Source of the DNA: Alphaproteobacteria bacterium
GTDB lineage: Bacteria > Pseudomonadota > Alphaproteobacteria > ATCC43930 > CGMCC-115725
Direction of reading: 5' to 3'
NCBI GenBank assembly: GCA_017353855.1
Contig: JAFMSA010000004.1
Coordinates: forward strand, 1 to 27,342
DNA: 27,342 nucleotides
Positions 16,086 through 24,080 of the stretch are shown piece after piece (within the stretch, counting starts at the first letter, position 1; each line of letters begins with the position of its first letter). Both the position numbers and the translations under genes were made by a program. Under the pieces are notes generated by a model. That model was not told the origin of the DNA. It searched no databases and saw only the letters and a program-made list of their open reading frames with translations.

Positions 16086-16580
16086 ATGACCGAAACCGAT
16101 AACGCCCATCGCTTCGAATTCTCTTCGATTGACGGCGAAAGGCTGCCCTTGGACGCGTGGCGGGGCCGGCCGGTACTTGTCGTCAATACGGCCTCCTTCT
16201 GCGGATATACCCCGCAATACCTGGATCTCGAGGCGCTGTGGCAGCATTTTCGCGACCGCGGCCTCGTCGTGCTGGGGGTGCCCTCGAACGATTTCGGGGA
16301 GCAGGAGCCGGGATCGGCGGTCGAAATCCGGCAATTCTGTACGACGAATTATTCGGTGGACTTCCCGCTCACCGAAAAATGCCGCGTCATCGGCGCCGAG
16401 GCGCACCCGTTCTACCGCTGGATCGCCGAGACCCTCGGCGAGGCCGGCACGCCACGTTGGAATTTCCACAAATACCTCGTCGGGCCCGACGGGGAGTTGG
16501 TCGCCGCGTGGCCGTCGCAGATCTCCCCGACCGACAGCCAGATCACCGGCGAAATCGAGCACTTGCTGCCGTCGGGTTGA
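16086..16580 (+). CDS. Glutathione peroxidase family protein (cysteine type)
   Basis: Reduces hydrogen or organic peroxides using glutathione or thioredoxin, in the cytoplasm (no signal peptide). The protein has 164 residues from the ATG at 16086. The catalytic tetrad is complete: Cys39 in NTASFCGYTPQY, Gln73 in PSNDFGEQEPG, and Trp125-Asn126 in PRWNFHKYLV. The peroxidatic residue is Cys, not selenocysteine. Cys85 in the conserved FCTTNYSVDFP segment is a possible resolving residue. The frame is open to 16026, but family alignment favours 16086. It converges with the cyclase gene, with only two bases between the stops, so its transcript would run into that gene antisense unless terminated. 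Confidence 0.93.
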   Translation: MTETDNAHRFEFSSIDGERLPLDAWRGRPVLVVNTASFCGYTPQYLDLEALWQHFRDRGLVVLGVPSNDFGEQEPGSAVEIRQFCTTNYSVDFPLTEKCRVIGAEAHPFYRWIAETLGEAGTPRWNFHKYLVGPDGELVAAWPSQISPTDSQITGEIEHLLPSG

Positions 16581-16582
16581 GA

Positions 16583-18283
16583 CTACGCGGTCGCTTCCTC
16601 CGGCTGTCGGGCGTTAATGGCTCCCTGACCGGGTAGATCCGCCGCGCGCTCCAGGGTTCTGACGGCCATCACCTGGCGTCTTCCACGGATCTCGATGTCG
16701 CGGCGCGGGAACCCGCCGAGGTCGAGACCGGTGCGCGCCACGGTCTCGTCGGACACGACCAGTTCGCACCCATAGATCTTGCACAGCCCTTCGAGCCGGC
16801 TCGCAGTATTGACGACATCGCCGATCGCGGTGATCGCAGCGGCGTTGCCATAGCCCATTTCTCCGACGATCACCGGGCCGCAGTGAATGCCGATGCCGAT
16901 ACGCAGCGGTTGCTCGAGGTCGGCCTGCAGCGACCGGTTCAGCGCTTCCAGCCGCTCCGACATCAGCCGCGCGGCAGCGAGAGCCTGCCGGCACCCCGCC
17001 GCGGCACCGCTACTGACCCCGAACAGCGCCATAACCCCATCGCCGATAAATTTATCGACATGTCCTCCGGCCGCCTCGATCGCGCGTCCGACGGCCGCAA
17101 AATAGCGGTTGAGAAGATACACGACATCGTAGGGAAGACGGCCTTCCGCGAGCGCGGTGAAGCCCCGTATGTCGGCGAACAGGATCGCGATCTCGCGCTC
17201 GCTGCCCTGCGCGACATCGACCCGCCGGCGCCCGTCCGCGGCGGCCGAAAAAGGCGGCAGCAGCGGCGTCACCTCGACCGGGCCGCGCGGCCGCAGCTGG
17301 CAGGCGAGGCGGACATTCTGGAATGCCCCGATGCGCTGAAGCACCCGTTGCTCGGCCGCATCGGGAGGGTCGAGACTGCCGAGCTGGGCGCGCGCGCGCA
17401 CGCGGCAGGTGGAACAGCGGCCGCGGCCGCCGCATACCGACGCATGCGGTATGCCGGCGATGCGGCTCGCCTCGAGCACGCTGGTGCCGGGGGTCACGTC
17501 GACAAAGCGGCCATCCGGGTAGCCGATTCGTACCAGGCCATGCCGTCGCCGCCACGCGTAGCGGATGCAGCGCGCTAGCAGGACCGCAGCGACCGCGCTG
17601 CCGAAAAACCAGCTCAGACCGTCGACGATCGCTTGCAGCGTGCGCTGCGTCTGCGGTGAGGGGAGGGTCATTCGGGCGAAAGCCTGCTGCGTCCAATCCG
17701 GGTTGGAGGCAAGGGCTATGACCTGGCGGCCGGCCTCGATCATGCCAAGCAGCGACAGGACCGGGACGAGCACGGCGACGACGAGAGCCACGGATCGCAG
17801 CCGCGCATACCACGGCTTGACGCGAAGCCAGAAGTGCAGGCCGATCATCGCATGCGCCCAGGCGACGACCAGGACCAGCATCTGCAAATAGCCGAGCCCG
17901 GGAGACCTGACGAAGTAGACCCACAGCAGGTAACTGTAATATCCAGTATCCGTGTGGAAGAAATCGTCGGAGATCCGGGTGCCGACGACGTGCCGGGCGA
18001 GCAACACCGGTATCGCAAAGCCGAGGACGATCTGGCTGATTTCGGAGAGGCGCAGCCGCAAACTCCGCCGCTCCCACAGCGCCCACAATGCCAGCGCGTA
18101 ATGGACGAGGAAGCTGCCGTAGAGCAGCGCTTGCGCCGGCCGGTTGGACCAAATCCGGAAGATGTACCACAGGACATCCTCCATCGCTTCGAGCGAAACC
18201 AGACCTACGGCGTGGTTGAGGAGATGCATTGCGACATAGGCGAGCATCACCAGACCACAAAAAAGTCGTAGTCTACGGATCAT
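16583..18283 (-). CDS. Membrane-anchored class III adenylate/guanylate cyclase with [2Fe-2S] domain
   Basis: Makes a cyclic nucleotide (probably cAMP) at the inner membrane in response to a redox cue. The protein has about 566 residues from the ATG at 18283. Residues 1-255 form about six membrane helices with histidines at 20/24, 61, 98 and 144/150, a pattern resembling succinate dehydrogenase-type diheme cytochrome b anchors. Next is a plant-type ferredoxin domain with CGGRGRCSTC and a later cysteine in VRLACQLRP. The C-terminal cyclase domain has the metal site in ILFADIRGFTALAE, then HVDKFIGDGVMALFG, IGIHCGPVIVGEMG and TAIGDVVNTASRLEGLCK. The Sinorhizobium CyaC cyclase is known to have a quinone-responsive diheme anchor; heme binding here is inferred. 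The ATP/GTP preference was not determined. The start lacks a clear ribosome site. Confidence 0.93.
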   Translation of the reverse strand: MIRRLRLFCGLVMLAYVAMHLLNHAVGLVSLEAMEDVLWYIFRIWSNRPAQALLYGSFLVHYALALWALWERRSLRLRLSEISQIVLGFAIPVLLARHVVGTRISDDFFHTDTGYYSYLLWVYFVRSPGLGYLQMLVLVVAWAHAMIGLHFWLRVKPWYARLRSVALVVAVLVPVLSLLGMIEAGRQVIALASNPDWTQQAFARMTLPSPQTQRTLQAIVDGLSWFFGSAVAAVLLARCIRYAWRRRHGLVRIGYPDGRFVDVTPGTSVLEASRIAGIPHASVCGGRGRCSTCRVRARAQLGSLDPPDAAEQRVLQRIGAFQNVRLACQLRPRGPVEVTPLLPPFSAAADGRRRVDVAQGSEREIAILFADIRGFTALAEGRLPYDVVYLLNRYFAAVGRAIEAAGGHVDKFIGDGVMALFGVSSGAAAGCRQALAAARLMSERLEALNRSLQADLEQPLRIGIGIHCGPVIVGEMGYGNAAAITAIGDVVNTASRLEGLCKIYGCELVVSDETVARTGLDLGGFPRRDIEIRGRRQVMAVRTLERAADLPGQGAINARQPEEATA

Positions 18284-18402
18284 TGAAGGAACCGCTGAAA
18301 GCCGGACCGGGGCATAAAGTCTCTTGCCACCGGCGTTCCGTTTCCTTATCCGGGCGCACCGCGACAAGGAAAAACCAGACCGTCATCGGAGTGTGGGCGG
18401 AT

Positions 18403-19365
18403 ATGCTCGAGATCAGGCACCTCGTCAAATCATTCGGCTCCCTGCTGGCCGTCGACGATGTCTCTTTTACGGTGTCGCAGGGCGAGGTGCTGGGATTTCT
18501 CGGCCCCAACGGCGCCGGCAAGTCGACGACGATGAAGATGATCACGGGGTTCCTCGCACCGACCGCCGGCACGGCGGTCATCTGCGGGCACGATATCGGC
18601 GCTCATCCGATCGCCGCGAAGCGGCATATAGGTTATCTGCCTGAGGGTGCGCCGGCCTACCCCGATATGACGCCGGCCGATTTCCTCGACTTCATTGCCC
18701 ATATCCGCGGCTTTGCGGGCAGCGAGGCAAAGCGCCGCATCGCTCGCGTCGCCGAGATGATAAGGATCGCCGATGTCATGCATCAGCCGATCGAGACGCT
18801 GTCGAAAGGCTATAAGAGGCGGGTCGGGGTTGCACAGGCGCTGCTCCATGATCCCGACGTGATGATACTCGACGAGCCGACGGACGGGCTCGACCCCAAC
18901 CAGAAATACGAAATGCGCAAGATCATCACCGCGATGCGCCTGCAAAAGGCAATCATCATCTCGACACATCTGCTCGAAGAGGTCGAGGCGGTGTGTAACC
19001 GCGCGATTATCGTCGCGCGTGGCCGCGTCCTCGCCGACGGGACGCCCGCGGAGCTCGCGCGGCGCTCGCGTCACCACAATGCCGTGCGCGTCAGCATGGC
19101 GGGTCTCGCCGACCCGAATATCCGGGCCGATTTGGCGGCCTTGCCCGGGATTGCCGCGGTCGAGCAGGTCAGCGACCCGGAAGGCGACGCGTTGCTGGTG
19201 CTCCCGCGCGGCGGGCGCCCGGTGATCGCGGAGATCGCCGACCTCGCGCGCGAGCGAGGATGGACACTCGCCGGCTTGCGGGTCGAGCGCGGCCGGCTCG
19301 ACGATGTCTTTCGCGAAATCACCGCGGCAGGGGCCGAACCGGGGCCGGTCGCCGCCGCCGCCTGA
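18403..19365 (+). CDS. ABC transporter ATP-binding protein (GldA-like)
   Basis: The ATPase of an ABC-2 type transporter, cytoplasmic face of the inner membrane. The protein has 320 residues. It contains Walker A GPNGAGKST (34-42), signature LSKGYKRRVGVAQ (from 133), Walker B VMILDEPTDGLDP (153-165) and the H-loop HLLEE (His189). After residue 215 comes a C-terminal extension ending RVERGRLDDVFREIT, common to this subfamily. I start at the ATG 18403; an in-frame GTG lies 12 nt earlier and the frame is open to 18229. It is divergent from the cyclase and is the first gene of a plus-strand cluster; the permease starts 5 bp after it ends. The closest architecture is the GldA-GldF-GldG group first described for flavobacterial gliding. 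Confidence 0.93.
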   Translation: MLEIRHLVKSFGSLLAVDDVSFTVSQGEVLGFLGPNGAGKSTTMKMITGFLAPTAGTAVICGHDIGAHPIAAKRHIGYLPEGAPAYPDMTPADFLDFIAHIRGFAGSEAKRRIARVAEMIRIADVMHQPIETLSKGYKRRVGVAQALLHDPDVMILDEPTDGLDPNQKYEMRKIITAMRLQKAIIISTHLLEEVEAVCNRAIIVARGRVLADGTPAELARRSRHHNAVRVSMAGLADPNIRADLAALPGIAAVEQVSDPEGDALLVLPRGGRPVIAEIADLARERGWTLAGLRVERGRLDDVFREITAAGAEPGPVAAAA

Positions 19366-19370
19366 TCGCG

Positions 19371-20105
19371 ATGCGTAATGTCCTGACCATCTTTCGCCGC
19401 GAGCTGACCGGCTATTTCACGACCCCGCTCGCTTATGTGTTCATCGTTATCTTTCTCGCCCTGGCCGGGATACTGACCTTCTTCGTGGGCAATTTTTTCG
19501 AGCGTGGGCAGGCTGACCTGCAACCTTTCTTCAACTTTCATCCCTGGCTCTTTGTCGTGCTGATCCCCGCCCTGTCGATGCGGCTGTGGGCCGAAGAGCG
19601 CAAAAGCGGAACGATCGAGTTGTTCTTGACATTGCCGATCCGCATGACCGAGGCAGTGATCGGAAAATTCCTCGCCGCTTGGTGCTTTGCCGGCATCGCG
19701 CTGGCCTTGACGTTCCCGTTCTGGATCACGGTCAATTTTCTCGGCCAGCCCGACAATGGGGTGATCCTGGCGAGCTATATAGCGAGCTGGCTGATGGCCG
19801 GGGCCATGCTGGCGGTCGGCGCCTGCGTTTCCGCGATAACCAAGAATCAGGTGATCGCCTTTGTCGTCACGGCGGCGCTGGTTTTTGTCTTCACCGCCGC
19901 CGGCTCCTCGATCGTGCTCGGAGTGTTCGAGGGCTGGGCACCCGAATGGCTTACCCACGGCATCGCGCAGATGAGCTTCCTCGGCCATTTCAGCGCGATT
20001 ACTCGCGGCGTCATCGATATGCGTGACCTCGTCTATTTCCTGTCGATCATCATCGCTTTCCTTGGCGCCAACGCGATCCTGGTCGACCTCAAAAAGGCCG
20101 AGTGA
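19371..20105 (+). CDS. ABC-2 type permease (GldF-like)
   Basis: The inner-membrane half of the transporter. The protein has 244 residues with six predicted membrane helices. It begins MRNVLTIFRRELTGYFTTPL, the family's typical start, where the RRELxxYFxTPLAY segment enters helix 1. MRLWAEERKSGTIELFLTLP is the conserved cytoplasmic loop that contacts the ATPase. The C-terminal part has LGHFSAITRGVIDMRDLVYF before the last helix. It lies 5 bp after the ATPase stop, so the two are cotranscribed. It is unusually far (409 bp) from the GldG-like gene downstream. Confidence 0.93.
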   Translation: MRNVLTIFRRELTGYFTTPLAYVFIVIFLALAGILTFFVGNFFERGQADLQPFFNFHPWLFVVLIPALSMRLWAEERKSGTIELFLTLPIRMTEAVIGKFLAAWCFAGIALALTFPFWITVNFLGQPDNGVILASYIASWLMAGAMLAVGACVSAITKNQVIAFVVTAALVFVFTAAGSSIVLGVFEGWAPEWLTHGIAQMSFLGHFSAITRGVIDMRDLVYFLSIIIAFLGANAILVDLKKAE

Positions 20106-20514
20106 GAGAACGCTCACATGATCCGCTTCGTCATTTCCGCGAGAGTGGGAGCTCGGGAACCCGGGCCTGTAACCGCCGGCAGGCAGACCACTCGAGGATG
20201 CCGCCGTCAGGGCGAAACCCCGGGGGCGAAGGGTGTTTCATCCGCACGCTGCCTTGCGGGAGCGATAAGGAACTGCCGCCGCCAAACGCCGGCGCGTTCC
20301 GGCGAGCGGTTTGTTGCGCGTTTCCGCTCGGAGCCGGTTCCCCGCCCCGCCGGGCCGCCAGGAATGCGTCGCCGATATCTGTGCCTTTCTCGCACGTGGC
20401 ACACGGAGTGTACATCGACCGGCGCCAGGAAGGCGCGCTTGGTTCGCGCGCTCGGCCCTCGCCTCCGGCCAGGTACCGCTTACTCCGACCGGAACACCGG
20501 CCGCAGGTCCTCCG
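20106..20514. other. 409-bp gap inside the ABC cluster
   Basis: No convincing gene, tRNA or terminator was seen. The frame of the GldG-like gene is open back to 20311, but that extension is Arg/Pro/Ser-rich and precedes the natural N-terminal membrane anchor. Related clusters usually have these genes adjacent, so the gap is unexpected. Confidence 0.5.
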
Positions 20515-22497
20515 ATGGCTCTGCCTGATCGCCTCCGGGGCCTCTTCGCGTCGCGTCGTGCTGTTGCGCTCGCGGCGCTCATCTGCATCGCACTGATGCT
20601 GATCTCGGTGAACATCCTCGCCGCCCGTTTTGTCACCGCGCAGCTCGACCTGACGCGCGAGCGCCTCTACACCCTCTCGAGCGGCACGTTGAAGACGCTC
20701 TCGAAGATCAACGAGCCGATCACGTTGCGGTTTTATTATTCCCCTCGTCTTGCCGACGAGGTGCCGTCCTACGGCGTCTACGCACAGCGGGTGCGCGAGC
20801 TGCTCGACCAGTACGTCGCGGCAGCGCACGGTAAGATCCGGCTGGAAGTCTACAACCCGCAACCCTTCTCCGACATCGAAGACCGCGCGGTTGCGTTTGG
20901 ACTGCAGGGCGTGCCGCTCGACACGTCCGGCGAGCAGGTCTATTTCGGCCTGGCGGCGACCAACTCGACCGATGACCAGCAGATCATCCCGTTCTTCCAG
21001 CCCGAGCGCGAACGCTTTCTCGAATACGACCTGACAAAGCTCGTCCACAGTCTGGCCTTTCCGAAAAAGACCGTGGTTGGCCTGATCAGCTCGCTGCCGC
21101 TCGAAGGCGACATGACCGCGATGATGCGCGGCCGTCCCCCCGAGCCGATGGCAATCATGGAGCAACTGGACCAGCTCGACACGGTCAAGCCGCTGGCGGC
21201 GAATATCGACGCGATACCTGCCGATGTCGACGTTCTGATGCTGGTGCATCCGCAACATCTGTCGGAGAAGACGCTCTACGCGATCGATCAGTTTGTCTTG
21301 AAAGGAGGCAAGGCGCTCGTCTTTGTCGACCCTCACTCCGAGCTTCAAGGCTCGCATCCGAGCCAACTCGACCAGCCCGGCTCGTCGAGCACGAGCAGCC
21401 TCGGACGGCTGTTCAAATCCTGGGGTTTCCAGGTGCCGGCGAATGCGGTGGCCGGTGACCGCCGCGACGCGCAGAGGGTCGGCGTACCGCGTCCGGAGGG
21501 CGGGATGCGGCCGCTCGATTACATCGCGTGGCTCAACCTGAAGACCGACAACCTTAACCGCAACGACCTGATCACCGCCGACCTGAGCCACATCGTGATG
21601 GCCTCGTCCGGGATCATCGAGCCGGTCGCCGGCGGCAAAACAACGGTCGAGCCGCTGATCACAACCTCACTGGATTCGACCAAGATCCCCGCAGAAAAAT
21701 TAGCTGGATTGCCCGATGTCGCCGGGCTCCTCGCCGAGTTCAAATCCGACAACAAGCGCTACATTCTGGCGGCTCACGTTACCGGCACCGTCGAGAGCGC
21801 CTTTCCGGACGGGCCGCCGAAACCACCACAGCCCGCCAAACCGGGGGCGAAGGAGGGTGAGGCTCAACAGCCGCCAAAATCCTCAGAACAGCAATCGCGC
21901 CCCGGAACGACAGCGCTGAAGCAGTCGGCGCAGCCGATCAATGTCGTCGTCGTCGCCGACACCGACATGCTCGACGACAAGTTCTGGCTGCAGAAACAGG
22001 GATTCTTCGGGCGGCGGCTGGTGGTTCCGACTGCCAATAACGGCGATTTTGTCGCCAACGCGATCGAAGTCTTGGCGGGGGGAGACGACCTGGTGGGCTT
22101 GCGCACTCGCGGCACTTCGGCCCGCCCGTTCGACGTCGTCGAGGATATCCAGAACCGGGCGGAGGCCCGCTACAGCGCCGAAGAGCATGCGCTGCAGACC
22201 AAGCTCAAGGACACCAGGGCGAAGCTGGAAAGCCTCACCGGAAAGGATCAGGCGACGGCTCCCACGTCACTGTCTGCCGAGCAGACAAAGGCGATCGAGG
22301 AATTTCGCGCCGACATGGTGCAGACCCGCCGCCAGTTGCGCAACGTCCAGGCGGCGCTGCGGAACGACATCACCCGGCTCAAGGTCGGGCTCGAATTTTT
22401 CGATATAGCGCTGATCCCGATCATCGTTGCCGTGGTCGCGCTCATCCTCGGCGCGGTGCGGCTGAGGCGGCGCAGCCGGCGCATGGCGGAAACGTGA
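20515..22497 (+). CDS. GldG family auxiliary protein of ABC transporter
   Basis: Periplasmic auxiliary component anchored at both ends in the inner membrane. The protein has 660 residues from the ATG at 20515. The N-terminal helix (about 16-38, ALICIALMLISVNILAARF) is followed by the hallmark LDLTRERLYTLSSGTLKTL (about 43-61), then an extended domain including SYGVYAQRVRELLDQY and the segment starting TVVGLISSLPLEG, matching the GldG/ABC_transp_aux family. A Pro/Gln/Lys-rich stretch (about 434-467) breaks the domain before NVVVVADTDMLDDKFW. Residues 556-627 look like a coiled coil, and a C-terminal helix (about 630-650) ends in a basic RRRSRR tail. No strong ribosome site is visible. It probably works with the ATPase and permease upstream; the substrate is unknown. 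Confidence 0.9.
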   Translation: MALPDRLRGLFASRRAVALAALICIALMLISVNILAARFVTAQLDLTRERLYTLSSGTLKTLSKINEPITLRFYYSPRLADEVPSYGVYAQRVRELLDQYVAAAHGKIRLEVYNPQPFSDIEDRAVAFGLQGVPLDTSGEQVYFGLAATNSTDDQQIIPFFQPERERFLEYDLTKLVHSLAFPKKTVVGLISSLPLEGDMTAMMRGRPPEPMAIMEQLDQLDTVKPLAANIDAIPADVDVLMLVHPQHLSEKTLYAIDQFVLKGGKALVFVDPHSELQGSHPSQLDQPGSSSTSSLGRLFKSWGFQVPANAVAGDRRDAQRVGVPRPEGGMRPLDYIAWLNLKTDNLNRNDLITADLSHIVMASSGIIEPVAGGKTTVEPLITTSLDSTKIPAEKLAGLPDVAGLLAEFKSDNKRYILAAHVTGTVESAFPDGPPKPPQPAKPGAKEGEAQQPPKSSEQQSRPGTTALKQSAQPINVVVVADTDMLDDKFWLQKQGFFGRRLVVPTANNGDFVANAIEVLAGGDDLVGLRTRGTSARPFDVVEDIQNRAEARYSAEEHALQTKLKDTRAKLESLTGKDQATAPTSLSAEQTKAIEEFRADMVQTRRQLRNVQAALRNDITRLKVGLEFFDIALIPIIVAVVALILGAVRLRRRSRRMAET

Positions 22498-22633
22498 GGT
22501 ATGCCCTCGCCCCGGCTTTCCGCCCGTCCCCGGCGCAGGGGTGGTCCGGCGCAGCGCGGCCCGTGCGGGTTGGTCAGGCGAGGGAAGGGACGCACAGCGG
22601 GAAGGTGAAGGGCGGCCAGCGAAAGTTCCGGAA

Positions 22634-23656
22634 ATGCAGAAACGAAGCCTGATCCTTCTCGCCTCGGCAACCGTCGTCCTCGTAGCGCTCGCGGTCGCCT
22701 CGCTTGCAACGAGCAATGGTGGGGCGAGCCGCGCCCCTTCCGGAGAGCGCGTGTTTCCCGCTCTTGCAGCAAGACTTGGCGATGTCGCCTCCGTGAAGGT
22801 CGTGCGAGACGGCTCGACGATTACGCTGCTCCGCGACGGCGGGAACTGGCGGGTCGCCGAGAAAGGCAATTATCCGGCGAATGCCGCGAAGCTAAGCCAA
22901 GTCGTGCTGGGAATGGCCGATTTGAGCCTGGTTGAACCAAAAACGCAGGATGCGGGCCTCTATCCGCGGCTCGAGGTCGAGGATCCCGGCAAGGGAAAGT
23001 CAACCCTGGTCTCGGTCAAGGACAAGACGGGTGCAGTGCTGGCCGAGCTGGTCGTTGGCCGGCGGCGTTTCGACCGGTTAGGTGGCGGCAACGACGGCGT
23101 CTATATTCGCAAACCGGGTGAGCGGCAGGCCTGGCTCGCCCGAGGCTCTCTCGATCCGTCCGGGGACATATCGGGCTGGCTCGACCGACGCATTGTCGAC
23201 ATATCCGAACAGCGCATCGCGAAGGTGACGTTGACCCAGCCGGACGGGACCAGGCTCGTGATCGGCCGTGCCGGCCCCGACGCCAAGTTTGCCGTCGAGG
23301 GCGCGCCCGCCGATGCCAAATTCAAGAGTGACACGATCATTGCCGGACCGGCGAAGGCGCTCGAGGCGCTTGACCTCGACGACGTCAAGCCGGCCAGCGC
23401 GTTTGCCGTCCCCGACAAGGATGTGGTTACAGCATCCTTCGCGACCTTTGACGGGTTGACCGTCAATGTCAGGCTCCTCGGCAGCGACAAAACCAGCTGG
23501 ATCGCAATATCCGCCGCCGGCTCCGGCGCGGCCGAGGCCGAGGCGAAAAAAATCGACGACAAGGCCGCTCAGTGGAGCTACGCGATCCCCGCCTACAAGG
23601 CCAACGTATTCAAGGCCAAGCTCGCGGATCTGCTCGAGCCGGCCAAGGGTTCATAA
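22634..23656 (+). CDS. DUF4340 domain-containing protein
   Basis: A protein of unknown function that travels with GldG-type transporters. It has 340 residues. An N-terminal membrane helix (about 5-24, LILLASATVVLVALAVASLA) acts as an uncleaved anchor, placing the rest in the periplasm. The body holds DUF4340-like units: VVRDGSTITLLRDGGNWRVA (about 56-75) followed by NYPANAAKLSQVVLGMADL, and LAELVVGRR (about 136-144) before GVYIRKPGERQAWLARGSLD. The start at 22634 was chosen because it precedes the anchor; the frame is open to 22541. It lies 136 bp after the GldG-like gene and 42 bp before the lipoprotein gene, same strand, so it belongs to the cluster. A role assembling or loading the transporter substrate is only a guess. 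Confidence 0.88.
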   Translation: MQKRSLILLASATVVLVALAVASLATSNGGASRAPSGERVFPALAARLGDVASVKVVRDGSTITLLRDGGNWRVAEKGNYPANAAKLSQVVLGMADLSLVEPKTQDAGLYPRLEVEDPGKGKSTLVSVKDKTGAVLAELVVGRRRFDRLGGGNDGVYIRKPGERQAWLARGSLDPSGDISGWLDRRIVDISEQRIAKVTLTQPDGTRLVIGRAGPDAKFAVEGAPADAKFKSDTIIAGPAKALEALDLDDVKPASAFAVPDKDVVTASFATFDGLTVNVRLLGSDKTSWIAISAAGSGAAEAEAKKIDDKAAQWSYAIPAYKANVFKAKLADLLEPAKGS

Positions 23657-23698
23657 GCAAGGCTCGCCCCCAGCGCTCACGCAACAGGAGGTTTGCCG

Positions 23699-24046
23699 AT
23701 GATCGGCCGGGAGGATCAACGCGGATTTTGGGCCGTTGCGTTCTTTTGGTTTCTATTGACGGCATGCAGCGGGCAGACCACGGACAGCGGGGTCCGCTGG
23801 ACGAAGGCGGGTGCCGACGATCGGGCCGTCGACCGTCAATTGCGCGAGTGCACTGCGCAAGCCAATGCCGCGCTGGCCAGTGAGCACGGGGTCAACGCGG
23901 ATATAAGCGCCACGCTCGGTCGGAATTGGAGCCTCAGCGGCAGGCAGGATCTCCAAACCGAGACGATGCGCCAGCAGGCGGGCGGGTTCGCCGACCAGCT
24001 CCTTAGCAATTGTATGCAGGCCAAAGGCTTCACGAGGGCAAGCTGA
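23699..24046 (+). CDS. Small hypothetical lipoprotein (115 aa)
   Basis: The start is fixed by a consensus AGGAGG at 23686-23691, 7 nt before the ATG at 23699; an in-frame TTG at 23693 is less likely. The N-terminus is a lipoprotein signal: a charged start MIGREDQRG, a hydrophobic run FWAVAFFWFLLTAC, and the lipobox LTAC with Cys about 22. The mature part has two more cysteines (RECTAQ and SNCMQAKGF) that could form a disulfide. No family is recognised. It follows the DUF4340 gene by 42 bp on the same strand and may be part of the Gld-like cluster or simply be cotranscribed with it. Confidence 0.75.
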   Translation: MIGREDQRGFWAVAFFWFLLTACSGQTTDSGVRWTKAGADDRAVDRQLRECTAQANAALASEHGVNADISATLGRNWSLSGRQDLQTETMRQQAGGFADQLLSNCMQAKGFTRAS

Positions 24047-24061
24047 TCAGGCCGGGCCCAC

Positions 24062-24080
24062 GGACCGCGGTCCCGCTTTT
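24062..24080 (+). terminator. Possible terminator of the ABC cluster
   Basis: The perfect palindrome GGACCGCGGTCC (24062-24073) is followed by CGCTTTT, 15 bp after the lipoprotein stop. The T-run is short and there is little room for a loop, so the call is weak. Confidence 0.35.

Noticed and set aside
16086..16580. Unusual PSND and SFCG variants in the glutathione peroxidase as a novelty
   Set aside because: The catalytic Cys, Gln, Trp and Asn are all present, and this variant sequence is, as I recall, common in alphaproteobacterial members.
19071..20117. A 348-codon minus-strand frame opposite the ABC genes
   Set aside because: It is the complement of the ATPase C-terminus and the permease; low-complexity, no family match.
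20131..21591. A 486-codon minus-strand frame opposite the GldG-like gene
   Set aside because: It lies antisense to a protein with clear family motifs and has shadow-like composition.
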